From JAIMBK01 sp040755215 (GTDB lineage Bacteria > Bacillota > Desulfotomaculia > Desulfotomaculales > Nap2-2B): a stretch of DNA of 64,000 nt. Under the pieces are notes generated by a model. It searched no databases, was not told where the DNA came from, and saw nothing but the letters and a program-made list of their open reading frames with translations. The DNA lies in contig JBFMBG010000002.1 in assembly GCA_040755215.1 (NCBI GenBank), forward strand, positions 1-64,000. Direction: 5' to 3'. Both the position numbers and the translations under genes were made by a program. Shown piece by piece: positions 25,238 to 34,264 of the stretch (position 1 is the stretch's first letter; the number at the start of each line of letters is the position of its first letter).

Positions 25238-27004
25238 ATGGCGGAGGAAATGGAAAAAATGGTGAACGAACCGGTGAGCGAAGCAGGCCGGATCATCGGA
25301 AAGGCTTCGGCAACCGAACGCGAACCGAACTCTTCCGAAAAGTTTTTCTTCTGGCTGGCCCCCGAAGAAATCGTCAACCCCTTCGACATCGTTGAGGTGG
25401 AGCAGATGGAGGGTACCCGCACCTTCGGCCTGGTCACCAACATCAGGCAAATTACCGATGCCCCGTCGCACCTTTCCAACTTTATCGCCAGCGATTTCGG
25501 GAGTACCGCGACAACGCCCCAGACCCCCCGCCAGGGGGCAAATGTGGCCGAGGTCAGCGTGCTGGCCAACCACGACCCCTCCGAACCCAAGCGCTACCCC
25601 ATGGGTATTTACATGCCGGTGCAGAACGAAGCGCCGGTGCGGTTCGCGGAAGAACAGGGGATCCACGTGGCCCTGGGCATCGACAAGATGTTCGAATACG
25701 AAAAAGAACACAGAGAAAAAATCACTATCCCTGCCGGACTGATCCGGATGTCCAACGGCACCCGGGTACGCGTGTACCTCGATAAGCGGTACGTCCTGGG
25801 ACCGGAGGGCGCCCACGTGAACATCGCCGGAATTTCCGGCCTGGCGACCAAAACATCCTACGCCCTGTTCCTTATCCAGTCAATCCTGCAAACCGCCGGC
25901 ACCAAAGACATCGCGGTCATCCTGCTGAACGTCAAACAAAACGACCTCCTGGTTATTGACCGGCCCCGGAAAGGGATGAAGCCGGAGGAGCACGAGCTCT
26001 GGGAGTTCCTCGGCCTCAGGCCCAAGCCCTTTGAAAATGTACGCTACCTGCTTCCCTGGGGAAAGGAAACCCAAACCACGGGGCTTCCCAATTGTTTCGG
26101 CGAGCCCCCGGACCAGTTCCTGACTTACGCCTATTCCTTAGAAGATGTGATCGGCAACCGGGTGCGTCCCGGTCCCGGCCTGGGCCTGCTCATTCGCGTT
26201 CCCGACCCGTGGGATACCCTGGGCGCTTTGATCGGGGAAATTCAACACGGAATCATGAACCAAGAGCCCAGGTGGCGAAGCGTAACTGCCTGGAGCAGCC
26301 TCTTGAACGGCCCTCCCTTGATGGAGAAGGGCGTTCCCCAGGCGGTCGGCGAAGTCCGCGCCTCGTCCGTGGGGCGTTTTGTGCGCATCCTCCGCCGGGT
26401 GGTCCGCAACCGGCAGTCCGGAGTGTTCGTAGAACAGCGCTCTGCGCGCCGAGCCGCCAACCTGGGGGACGAAATCCGCCGGATCGAGGGCGGGCAGATT
26501 ATCGTTGTCGATATTGCCAAACTAACCGACGAAGAACGGGCGCTGGTTTTCGGCCACATTATCCAGGAGGTTTACGGAATGTATGCCGAAGCCACCGTTG
26601 ACGAAAGAAACGACCTCCCCAGGAGGGTGATCATTTTCGTCGACGAGCTGAACAAATACGCGCCGGCCCGCCGGGGGGAAGGAGAGTCTTCAATTCTGGA
26701 ATACGTGCTGGACATTGCGGCCCGGGGCCGTTCCCTGGGGGTAGTGCTGATTTCCGCCGAACAATTTATGAGCGAGGTTCACGGACAGGTAATCGGAAAT
26801 TGCGCGACAAAGGTAATCGGCCGGAGCGATTCTTCCGAACTTGCCGACGCCGCCTACCGGTTTATCGCCCAGGACGTGAAAGCGCACCTGACGCGCCTGG
26901 ACAAGGGTGAGCTCCTGCTCGCCCATCCGATTTACAGGCAGCCGGTGAAGATTGAATTTCCAAAGCCCGCTTACCAGTTTATCGGGCATGAACGCCTGGG
27001 ATGA
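25238..27004 (+). CDS. HerA-like (DUF87) ATPase with atypical P-loop
   Basis: A 588-residue AAA+/HerA-FtsK ATPase. It has a HAS-barrel-like N-terminus (about 35-185) and a P-loop region NIAGISGLATKTS (about 195-207) in which the usual GxGK is replaced by ATKT. Walker B is IIFVDELNKYAP (DE about 469). A sensor-type polar strand (VVLISAEQ) follows. HerA hexamers pump DNA for a partner nuclease; here the NurA-like gene is 28 bases upstream. Start ATG 25238 has AAAGGAGG. The stop overlaps the next methylase gene by 4 bases. Confidence 0.85.
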   Translation: MAEEMEKMVNEPVSEAGRIIGKASATEREPNSSEKFFFWLAPEEIVNPFDIVEVEQMEGTRTFGLVTNIRQITDAPSHLSNFIASDFGSTATTPQTPRQGANVAEVSVLANHDPSEPKRYPMGIYMPVQNEAPVRFAEEQGIHVALGIDKMFEYEKEHREKITIPAGLIRMSNGTRVRVYLDKRYVLGPEGAHVNIAGISGLATKTSYALFLIQSILQTAGTKDIAVILLNVKQNDLLVIDRPRKGMKPEEHELWEFLGLRPKPFENVRYLLPWGKETQTTGLPNCFGEPPDQFLTYAYSLEDVIGNRVRPGPGLGLLIRVPDPWDTLGALIGEIQHGIMNQEPRWRSVTAWSSLLNGPPLMEKGVPQAVGEVRASSVGRFVRILRRVVRNRQSGVFVEQRSARRAANLGDEIRRIEGGQIIVVDIAKLTDEERALVFGHIIQEVYGMYAEATVDERNDLPRRVIIFVDELNKYAPARRGEGESSILEYVLDIAARGRSLGVVLISAEQFMSEVHGQVIGNCATKVIGRSDSSELADAAYRFIAQDVKAHLTRLDKGELLLAHPIYRQPVKIEFPKPAYQFIGHERLG

Positions 27005-28245
27005 TGCCGACGATGGCAAACTACCCAATTGAAGAAAGACGGGATTGGCGGCGGTGGGTGACTCCGAAACCCTTGCAGGACAAGCCCATCCACCGCTGGT
27101 ACGTTTTCCCGCACAGCTTTACGAGCGAGCTGGTCCACGCTCTGATCGAGGAATGGGGCCTCGGGCCGGCAGATTACCTCCTCGACCCTTTTGCCGGGGC
27201 GGGGACAACCTTACTGGCGGCAAAAGAGAGAGGGATCCCGGCCGCCGGTTACGATCTGTCTCCGCTGGCCGTGCTGGTCACCCGGGCGAAAATCGCCCAT
27301 TACAGTTTGCCCGGCCTTTTCCGGACCTGGCACAGGCTGAAGGAGGACCTGGATCCCTGCCGCTGGACCGGTCCCTCCCGGAATTACCCCGACCTTGTCC
27401 GGAAAGCCCTCCCGGGCCGTTTACTGGCTGCCTTCGACGCAATTGACGGGGACATCGCCGGCCTTTCGGGCACGGAAACGGAACGCTGCTTTTTCCGCAC
27501 CGCCTTACTCGCCATTCTTCCCCGGTATAGCCGCGCCGTGGCCACCGGCGGGTGGCTGAAATGGGTCGCCAGGCAAGCCGACGTTGCCGATATCCCGGCC
27601 GCCCTGGCCGGGCGCGTGGAAACGATGCTGGCGGATCTCCAGAAAGTAAAATTCCCGCGCCGTTCCCGGTGGTGGCGCATCGGGCGGGCGGACGCCCGGC
27701 AGCTTCCCGACCCTTCGTCCGTCTATTCGGCCGTCATCACTTCCCCGCCTTACCCCAACCGCCACGACTACACCCGGGTCTTCGGAATCGAGCTCATGTT
27801 TGGTTTCCTGGATTGGATCGAGCTCCGGAAGCTCCGGTACCAGAGCTTCCACTCCCATCCCGAGGCCCGCCCGGAGCGGCCGGCGGCAAAAGATTACGCG
27901 CCTCCGGCGGGGCTCGTCCGGGCGGTTGCGGAGATCCGCGCCAAAAGCAACGACCCCCGGGTTTCCCGGATGATCGAGGGGTATTTTCTCGACCTGTACA
28001 TCTGCCTCCGGGAACTCCGGCGGGTCTGCCGGCCCGGGGCGAAAGTGGCGCTTGTGGTAGGAAATGCCCAGTACTGCGGAGAACCGGTGCTCGTCGACGA
28101 ACTGACGGCCGAAATCGGGGAACAGGCCGGTTTAACCTGCGAGAAACTCCTGGCGGTGCGCTACCGGGGCAACAGCGCCCAGCAAATGGGCAGCTACGGA
28201 CGGAATCCTTCCCGGGAAAGCATAGTCATCTTCCGGAAGAGATGA
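27001..28245 (+). CDS. DNA amino-methyltransferase (N4-C or N6-A)
   Basis: A 414-residue methylase. SAM-binding DPFAGAGTTLLAAKERG occurs near residue 62 and the catalytic SPPYPNRHDYTR near 248. The order motif I then motif IV is the reverse of typical beta-class enzymes. SPPY is the catalytic form common in N4-cytosine enzymes, though N6-adenine is not excluded. Last gene of the cassette, coupled to the HerA-like gene by ATGA overlap (a second ATG lies at 27013). It is probably the protective or second-strand modification enzyme of the system. Confidence 0.85.
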   Translation: MMPTMANYPIEERRDWRRWVTPKPLQDKPIHRWYVFPHSFTSELVHALIEEWGLGPADYLLDPFAGAGTTLLAAKERGIPAAGYDLSPLAVLVTRAKIAHYSLPGLFRTWHRLKEDLDPCRWTGPSRNYPDLVRKALPGRLLAAFDAIDGDIAGLSGTETERCFFRTALLAILPRYSRAVATGGWLKWVARQADVADIPAALAGRVETMLADLQKVKFPRRSRWWRIGRADARQLPDPSSVYSAVITSPPYPNRHDYTRVFGIELMFGFLDWIELRKLRYQSFHSHPEARPERPAAKDYAPPAGLVRAVAEIRAKSNDPRVSRMIEGYFLDLYICLRELRRVCRPGAKVALVVGNAQYCGEPVLVDELTAEIGEQAGLTCEKLLAVRYRGNSAQQMGSYGRNPSRESIVIFRKR

Positions 28246-28248
28246 AAA

Positions 28249-29931
28249 CTAAAAGAGCAATTTTAACCTTTTTATTTTCTCTTCTTCCTCCCTGAGCAGG
28301 GCATACGCTTCCTGCAGGGTTACCGGAGCAAACCGCACCCGGTCTCCCGGCCTTAACTGGCCCACTATCGGCAGGTCGACGGAAATTACCGTGGCCATTT
28401 CCGGATACCCGCCGACAGTCTGGGCGTCCACAAACAGAATGATCGGCCTTCCGTCACCGGGAACCTGTACCATTCCCGGGACTGTTCCTTCGGAAATGAT
28501 TTCCGGTTTCCCCGCGTGCTCAATTTGGGGGCCTTCCAGCCTTAAACCCATCCGGTCTGAATTGGCGCCGACCACGTATTCCGCGGCAAAAAGGGTAGCC
28601 AATCCCCGGGCGGTGAAGCAATCCTCCCGGGGACCGGGAATAACCCGCAGGACGCAAGGCTGTTTCCACTCCGGAAGTATTTCCGGCGGCACTTTTCCTG
28701 GTGCACTTTTCCGCCGGCCCCTGCTCCCGGCCGGATAAGCCTTTAAAACATCCCCGGCGACCAGGGCCCGCCCCTCGTGTCCTCCGCAGGCGGCGCGCGG
28801 GTAAGTCGCCCGGCTGCCCATCACTTTCGGCACGGCAATCCCGCCGGCCACGGCGAGATAGGTCCGGCAACCGTTTTCGCTGTTGCCGGAAAAAGACAAA
28901 ACGTCCCCTGTTTTGACCGGAACGGCCGACCAGCAGGGAATTTGCCTGCCGTTCAGCAGAACGGTAGCCTCCGCCCCGGCAACGGCAATTTCCGTGTCCC
29001 TTAAGAGGCGCAGAGTTGGTCCGCTGACGGTGATCTCCAGGCCGGCGGCATTTTCGTCGTTGCCCGCCAGAATGTTCGCCAGCCGGAGAGAGAACCGGTC
29101 CGCCGCGCCCGCCGGCGGCACGCCGTATTTCCGGTAGCCGTACCTGCCCAGGTCCTGGACAACGGTGAAAAGGCCCGGGAAAAGCACTTCCAGCACCGGC
29201 TCCTCCGCTTTTTCAGCACCGGCGGCCAGTTGCGTAAATTCCCTTTCGTCAATGGGGACAAAATGCACTTGATCACCCGGACTCAAAAGCGCCGGCGGTT
29301 CTTTTACCGGGTCAAACAACGCGAGCGGGGTCCGCCCGATGATCCGCCACCCCCCCGGACTGGCGACCGGGTAGATCCCCGTCTGGTTCCCGGCAATTCC
29401 CACGGAGCCGGCCGGGACGCTCATCCGGGGAGAGTCGAGCCGGGGGGTGGCGAGCCTCTCCGGCAAACCGCCCAGGTAGGGAAACCCGGGCAGAAACCCC
29501 AGCATATACACGTGATACGGGCTTTTTGTATGCAGGGCGACCACTTCCGCCGGTTCCAGGCCGTGGTAGCCGGCGACAAAATCCAAATCCGGTCCGTACT
29601 CCCCACCGTAGCAGACGGGTATTTCCACCGTTTTCGGGCGCGTCTTTTTTGGGGCAGCGCCGGCCGAAAGCCTTTCTTTAATCTTTTCCACCAGTTCGTA
29701 GTAAGCCGCCCTTTGGGGGTCGTAATAAACCGTTACCGTCCGGTAGGCCGGCACCAGTTCGACAATTCCGTCCAGGCCGGCAATTTTTTCCGCGGCAGTT
29801 TGGACCTGCCTGTTGATTCTTTGATTTATTTTATTCTCCCATTCGATAAGCAGGCCGCTATCGCCGGCCGTTCGAAACCGGGGCCACCGGGGAGTTTTGC
29901 CCTCTTTCACTTTCTCTTTTGCCCTCCGCAT
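28249..29931 (-). CDS. pxpBC: Fused 5-oxoprolinase subunits PxpB-PxpC
   Basis: About 560 residues from ATG 29931 (a TTG at 29961 is less likely). The first 235 residues are PxpB/KipI-like (FRTAGDSGLLIEWEN; PSGF-like FLPGFPYLGGLPERL). The rest is PxpC/KipA-like (FPGLFTVVQDLGRYGYRKYGVPPAGAADRFS). With PxpA it hydrolyses 5-oxoproline to glutamate using ATP. B and C are usually separate genes, so this is a fusion. It converges with the cassette's last methylase (3 bases apart). It follows pxpA, separated by a degraded coding remnant. Confidence 0.9.
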   Translation of the reverse strand: MRRAKEKVKEGKTPRWPRFRTAGDSGLLIEWENKINQRINRQVQTAAEKIAGLDGIVELVPAYRTVTVYYDPQRAAYYELVEKIKERLSAGAAPKKTRPKTVEIPVCYGGEYGPDLDFVAGYHGLEPAEVVALHTKSPYHVYMLGFLPGFPYLGGLPERLATPRLDSPRMSVPAGSVGIAGNQTGIYPVASPGGWRIIGRTPLALFDPVKEPPALLSPGDQVHFVPIDEREFTQLAAGAEKAEEPVLEVLFPGLFTVVQDLGRYGYRKYGVPPAGAADRFSLRLANILAGNDENAAGLEITVSGPTLRLLRDTEIAVAGAEATVLLNGRQIPCWSAVPVKTGDVLSFSGNSENGCRTYLAVAGGIAVPKVMGSRATYPRAACGGHEGRALVAGDVLKAYPAGSRGRRKSAPGKVPPEILPEWKQPCVLRVIPGPREDCFTARGLATLFAAEYVVGANSDRMGLRLEGPQIEHAGKPEIISEGTVPGMVQVPGDGRPIILFVDAQTVGGYPEMATVISVDLPIVGQLRPGDRVRFAPVTLQEAYALLREEEEKIKRLKLLF

Positions 29932-29973
29932 TTTTCCTTTCCCGCACGTGCCGGGGTTCAATCCCAGCGTCCA

Positions 29974-30129
29974 TTAAAGCCTTCCCAAAGGTAAAGCTGC
30001 ACCCGGGCAAAAGGCGACCGGATCGGTGCGCCAGTACCCGGTTATTTCCGTGGTTTCCTCCACTAAAAAATCAAAGGCCGGGGCGCGCGGCAGGACCACC
30101 AGGTTGGCCTGGGCGCCCGGACAAAATTT
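29974..30129 (-). pseudogene. Remnant of a C-terminus, amidohydrolase-like
   Basis: Directly after the pxpA stop and in the same frame, 51 open codons end in TAA at 29974. The translation begins KFCPGAQANLVVLP and ends ALPLGRL. The 'PGAQANLVVL' piece resembles the final strands of amidohydrolases (GxxADLVVLD). There is no start codon or ribosome binding site of its own. It looks like the 3' tail of a deleted gene that once lay between pxpA and pxpBC; the family guess is weak. Confidence 0.45.
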
Positions 30130-30888
30130 TCAAGGCGGGGAAATCTTCACGCCGGCCGCCTGCAGCCGCTCCCTGATCGCCACCACCAGCGCCAGGGCGC
30201 CGGGATTATCCCCGTGGACACAGATTGTCTCCGGGTCTACGGTGATTTCCTGACCGTCGAGGGTGACCACCTTCCGGCGAATGACCATGTCCAAAACCCT
30301 CGCGACTACTTCTTCGGGATTTTCGATCACCGCGCCCGGAACGCTTCTGCTCACCAGACTGCCGTCCGCCCGGTAGGCCCGGTCGGCAAAAACTTCGTTT
30401 ACCACGCGCAATCCCGTGCCTCTGGCGGCTTCCGCGAGCTGCGAACCGGGCTGGGCAAAGACCAACAGGGTTTTGTCGAAGGCGGCGACGGCTTCCGCGA
30501 TGGCCTGCGCCAGCACGACGTCTTTTCCCGCCATGTTGTACAAGGCTCCGTGCGGCTTGACGTGCCGCAAGGAGACTTCCGCCGCCCGGCAAAAAGCGGC
30601 CAGCGCGCCGATCTGGTAAAGGACGTCGCTCTTCACCTCTGCGTAACTCAAGCTCATTTCGCGCCGCCCGAAACCAACCCGGTCGGGGTAGCCCACGTGC
30701 GCGCCCACGGCCACGCCGTACTTTTTGGCCAGGGCAACCGTGCGCTCCATGACGCGGGGGTCGCCGGCGTGAAAGCCGCAGGCCACATTCGCCGACGAGA
30801 TGTACCGGATTACTTCTGCGTCATTGCCAATCTCGTATGCTCCGAAACTTTCGCCCAGGTCGCAGTTAAGGTCGATTGTTACGATCAT
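30130..30888 (-). CDS. pxpA: 5-oxoprolinase subunit A (LamB/YcsF family)
   Basis: A 252-residue protein with the family N-terminus IDLNCDLGESFGAYEIGND, then ANVACGFHAGDP and VGAHVGYPDR carrying conserved His/Asp residues. It works with PxpB and PxpC to open 5-oxoproline. A GGGGGAG site precedes ATG 30888. It follows livF by 74 bases on the same strand, so uptake and hydrolysis genes probably share a transcript. Confidence 0.94.
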   Translation of the reverse strand: MIVTIDLNCDLGESFGAYEIGNDAEVIRYISSANVACGFHAGDPRVMERTVALAKKYGVAVGAHVGYPDRVGFGRREMSLSYAEVKSDVLYQIGALAAFCRAAEVSLRHVKPHGALYNMAGKDVVLAQAIAEAVAAFDKTLLVFAQPGSQLAEAARGTGLRVVNEVFADRAYRADGSLVSRSVPGAVIENPEEVVARVLDMVIRRKVVTLDGQEITVDPETICVHGDNPGALALVVAIRERLQAAGVKISPP

Positions 30889-30962
30889 CGGTTTTCTCCC
30901 CCCCTCAAGGCCGTCCTGCCTGGCGTTCGTTTGCCGTCACGGTTTGCCGTCGCAGTAACTCC

Positions 30963-31667
30963 TTACATCCCCAGGTAAGCCCGGCGCACCAGGTCGCTGG
31001 CCAAAAGCTCTTCGCCGGTGCCCTGCGCAACGATGCGGCCCGTCTGGAGCACATAAGCCCTGTCGGCCAGCTCCAGGGCCTCCCGGACATTTTGTTCCAC
31101 CAGCAGGATGGTTTTTCCTTTTTCTTTGATCCGGCGCACGAAATCAAAAATCAGGTCGACCAGCTTGGGCATTAAACCCAGGGACGGCTCGTCCAGGAGC
31201 ATTAACCTGGGCGCCGACATGAGCCCCCGGGCGATGGCGAGCATCTGCTGCTCCCCGCCGCTTAACGTTCCGGCCACCTGGAACCTTCTTTCCCGCAGCC
31301 GGGGGAACAGGGTATAAACTTCTTCCAAAAGGGAATCCTTTTCTGCGGCCGACGAGATGGTGTAAGCGCCCAGGGCGAGGTTTTGCTCCACGGTCATGCG
31401 GGCAAAGGTCAGCCTCCCTTCCGGAACGTGCGCTATCCCGGCGGCGACGATCCGGTGCGGCGGCCACTGGCTGATGTTTTGCCCCAGAAAATTGATTTCC
31501 CCCCGGGTCACCTTGACAAGGCCGGAGACGGCGCGCAAAATTGTTGATTTGCCCGCCCCGTTGGCGCCGACGACGGCCACGATCTCCCCCTCCCGCACCT
31601 CAAAGGAGACGTCGTGAACCGCCGGCATCCCCTTGTAGCCGGCGGCGATTTCCTTAACCCGCAGCAT
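30963..31667 (-). CDS. livF: Branched-chain-type ABC importer ATPase
   Basis: 234 residues with Walker A GANGAGKST (about 34-42), signature LSGGEQQML and Walker B LMLLDEPSLGL. The GIAHVPEGRLTFARMTVEQNL segment is typical of LivF. It starts 14 bases inside the end of livG. The importer of five genes (livJHMGF) may carry 5-oxoproline or a related amide rather than branched-chain amino acids, since pxpA follows; that is inference. Confidence 0.94.
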   Translation of the reverse strand: MLRVKEIAAGYKGMPAVHDVSFEVREGEIVAVVGANGAGKSTILRAVSGLVKVTRGEINFLGQNISQWPPHRIVAAGIAHVPEGRLTFARMTVEQNLALGAYTISSAAEKDSLLEEVYTLFPRLRERRFQVAGTLSGGEQQMLAIARGLMSAPRLMLLDEPSLGLMPKLVDLIFDFVRRIKEKGKTILLVEQNVREALELADRAYVLQTGRIVAQGTGEELLASDLVRRAYLGM

Positions 31668-32382
31668 AGTACTTTTCCCCCAAATAAGCCTTGATCACTT
31701 CCGGATTCTTCGCCACTTCCTCCGGCGGACCCTCGGCTATTTTATTTCCGCCGTCCAGCACCATTACCCGGTGAGAAATGGGCATGATCACTTCCATCAC
31801 GTGCTCGACGACGAATAGAGTCACGCCCCTTTGGTTGATTGCCTGGACGAGCTCCACGGCTTCCTGCGTTTCCTTGGGATTCAGGCCGGCCATCACTTCG
31901 TCGAGCAGGAGCAGCTTCGGCCTCGTCGCCAGGGCGCGCGCCAGCTCCAGCCTTTTTTTATCCGCGATCGTCAGTTCTCCGGCCAAAACGTCCCGGCGGG
32001 CGGCCAGGCCGGTAAAGGCGAGCACTTCTTCCGCCCAGGCCGCGGCCCGCTTTTTGTTTTTATCGCGGAAAAAGGCGCCCACCAGAATATTTTCCAGCAC
32101 CGTCATGCTGCCGAACGGGCGCACAATTTGAAAGGTGCGGGCAATTCCCCGCCGGCAGATCTCTTCCGGCGCCATGCCGGTGATTTCCTCGCCGAGAAAG
32201 AATACTTTTCCCGCATCGGGCTTGTAAAAGCCCGCCACCAGGGCGAAAAAGGTGCTTTTGCCGGCTCCGTTGGGACCGATCAAACCGACAATTTCTCCTT
32301 CGTTGATTTGCAAATCAACCTTGTGGCAGGCCAACAGGCCGCCAAATTGTTTGGTTATTCCTTCCGCCGCAAAAAAGACCAC
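31654..32382 (-). CDS. livG: Branched-chain-type ABC importer ATPase
   Basis: 242 residues from GTG 32382. Walker A GPNGAGKSTFF, a GIARTFQIVRPFGSMTVLENILVG segment typical of LivG, LTIADKKRLELARAL in place of the strict LSGGQ, and Walker B LLLLDEVMAGLNP. It forms the heterodimeric motor with LivF for the LivH/LivM channel. Confidence 0.94.
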   Translation of the reverse strand: MVFFAAEGITKQFGGLLACHKVDLQINEGEIVGLIGPNGAGKSTFFALVAGFYKPDAGKVFFLGEEITGMAPEEICRRGIARTFQIVRPFGSMTVLENILVGAFFRDKNKKRAAAWAEEVLAFTGLAARRDVLAGELTIADKKRLELARALATRPKLLLLDEVMAGLNPKETQEAVELVQAINQRGVTLFVVEHVMEVIMPISHRVMVLDGGNKIAEGPPEEVAKNPEVIKAYLGEKYYAAG

Positions 32383-32392
32383 TTCTCATCAC

Positions 32393-33370
32393 CTATTTCC
32401 TGGTAATTATACCCATCAAACCGGAGGGTTTGGCCACCGCGATGATCATGATTAACAAACCGTAAATGAGCAGATCCAGGGCCGTTCCCCCTCCGCCCAG
32501 GTAGGCCCGGCTGAACTCGGAAAGGGGAATCATAATGGCGGCGCCGAGGACGGGGCCCCAAAGGGTGCCCACCCCGCCGAGGATGGCGATCAGGCAAACC
32601 TGGATGGAGAGCATCATGGGCAAAACGCTCTCCGGATCGATATAGAGAACGTACTGGGCGTAAAAAGTGCCGCCCACGGCCATGAAAAAGGCGCTCAAAG
32701 CCATGGCGACGAGCTTGTAGCGGGTAATGTTAATCCCCAGGCTCCGGGCCGCGTCGGGGTCGTCTTTGACGGCCCGGAAATAATACCCCAGGTAGCTTTT
32801 TTCCATGAGGTAGGTGCAGAGCAACTGGGCGCCCAAAAAAGCAAAGGCGATATAATAATAAGGCGCTTTCCGGGCAAACTGGAAGCTGGCCAGGCTCGCC
32901 GGCAAGATGGGCAGGTATTTGCCGACCGCCCCGCCGACCCATGCCCAGTTTACGAAGAGAACGAAGACTATTTCGCCCAGGGCGATGGTGGCGATGACAA
33001 AATAATGGCCCCTTAAACGAAAGCAGGGATACCCCAGGGCCAGGGAGACGAGGACGGCCGCCAGCCCCCCGGCAAGCATGCCCAGCCAGGGGCTCAAATT
33101 GAGCTCCAGGAGAAGCATGGTGGAGGTATAGGCGCCCAGTCCGAAGTATACGGCGTGCCCCAAAGAAACCTGCCCGGCATACCCGCCTAAAATATTCCAC
33201 GCCCCGCCTAAAAGGGAGTAAAGAAAAATGAGGATCATTAAATGCAGGTAAAATGGGCTGGACACGAACGCGGGGAAAAACGCGAGAACCAGGAAGATTA
33301 CTCCGAGAACCGCCCCGGTTTTTAAGTTAACGTTGGGAATTAAAGATATTTTCTGCCCAGGTTCTTGCAT
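32393..33370 (-). CDS. livM: Branched-chain-type ABC importer permease
   Basis: 325 residues with about nine to ten transmembrane helices and the LivM pattern (GYAGQVSLGHAVYFGLGAY; LRGHYFVIATIALGEI; GGVGTLWGPVLGAA). It lies between livH and livG with short gaps. Confidence 0.94.
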   Translation of the reverse strand: MQEPGQKISLIPNVNLKTGAVLGVIFLVLAFFPAFVSSPFYLHLMILIFLYSLLGGAWNILGGYAGQVSLGHAVYFGLGAYTSTMLLLELNLSPWLGMLAGGLAAVLVSLALGYPCFRLRGHYFVIATIALGEIVFVLFVNWAWVGGAVGKYLPILPASLASFQFARKAPYYYIAFAFLGAQLLCTYLMEKSYLGYYFRAVKDDPDAARSLGINITRYKLVAMALSAFFMAVGGTFYAQYVLYIDPESVLPMMLSIQVCLIAILGGVGTLWGPVLGAAIMIPLSEFSRAYLGGGGTALDLLIYGLLIMIIAVAKPSGLMGIITRK

Positions 33371-33388
33371 ACGCCAAAAACACCTCTT

Positions 33389-34264
33389 TTACGCAGTGCC
33401 CATCAGGCCCCGAGGCCGGATGAGCACGACCAGCAGATAAATGACAAAAACAACGGCGTACTTCAGGGAGGGAAGGATAAATACTCCGGCCAGGGATTCG
33501 GTTACGCCGATGATCAGGCCGGCAAAAAACGCCCCGGGAACGCTTCCGAACCCGCCCAGGGCAACGGTCACGAAGGCCAAAAAGCCAAAAATCGCCCCCA
33601 CTTCGGGAAAAACGTAGTAAAAGTTCGCCAGGAGCGCGCCGGCAACCCCCACGCAGGCGGCCCCGATCCCCCACGCCAGGGCAAACATCCGGTCGCTGTT
33701 GATCCCCATGAGTGCCGCCGCCTGCTTGTTTTCGGCAACGGCCTGCAGCGCCCAGCCGGTCTTGGTTTTGGTTATAAAAAGATAGACCAGGGCAAACATA
33801 ATCATCGCCCCGGCCGCGGCCACCAGCTGGGGCCTGGCCAGAAAAGCCCCCAGGACTTCGACCCGGCCGCCGACCGCCACCGTTTCAATCATGCGGTAAT
33901 CGGCGCTGAACAAAAACTGCGCCAGGCTGCGCAGAAAAACGAGCAGCCCGAAAGTGGCGAAGATCTGCGCCAGCATCGGCGCGTTCAGCACCGGCCTGAT
34001 CAATACCCGGTAAGTGCCCACGCCGAAGAAAAATAGAACTATGGTGACAAGGGGGAGAGCCAGGAGCGGGTCCAGGCCCCACCAGACGTTAAACAGGTAG
34101 GCAAGAAACATGCTGGCCATCAAAAATTCGCCGTGGGCGAAATTCACTATGTCCATCACCCCGAAGATCACCGTCAGGCCCAGGGCGATTAAGGCGTAGA
34201 TGCACCCCCACAGCAGGCCGGTGAAAATTGTTTGCACAATTATGGCGGAAGTTGCTTCGGACAA
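33389..34264 (-). CDS. livH: Branched-chain-type ABC importer permease
   Basis: 291 residues from TTG 34264, preceded by AAAGGAGG eleven bases upstream; a longer frame to 34312 passes through that site. About eight helices, with ALGLTVIFGVMDIVNFAHGEFLM and GFGSVPGAFFAGLIIG as in LivH. It pairs with LivM. The 330 bases upstream carry repeats and separate it from livJ. Confidence 0.93.
   Translation of the reverse strand: MSEATSAIIVQTIFTGLLWGCIYALIALGLTVIFGVMDIVNFAHGEFLMASMFLAYLFNVWWGLDPLLALPLVTIVLFFFGVGTYRVLIRPVLNAPMLAQIFATFGLLVFLRSLAQFLFSADYRMIETVAVGGRVEVLGAFLARPQLVAAAGAMIMFALVYLFITKTKTGWALQAVAENKQAAALMGINSDRMFALAWGIGAACVGVAGALLANFYYVFPEVGAIFGFLAFVTVALGGFGSVPGAFFAGLIIGVTESLAGVFILPSLKYAVVFVIYLLVVLIRPRGLMGTA

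Noticed and set aside
20762..28245. Classic BREX or DISARM locus
   Set aside because: No PglZ, BrxC, BrxL, DrmA or DrmB-like genes. The partners are NurA- and HerA-like instead.
29948..29972. GGGGTTCAATCCC resembling a tRNA T-arm
   Set aside because: The flanking bases do not form a 5-bp T stem or an acceptor stem, and no anticodon arm lies upstream. It overlaps the pxpBC leader.
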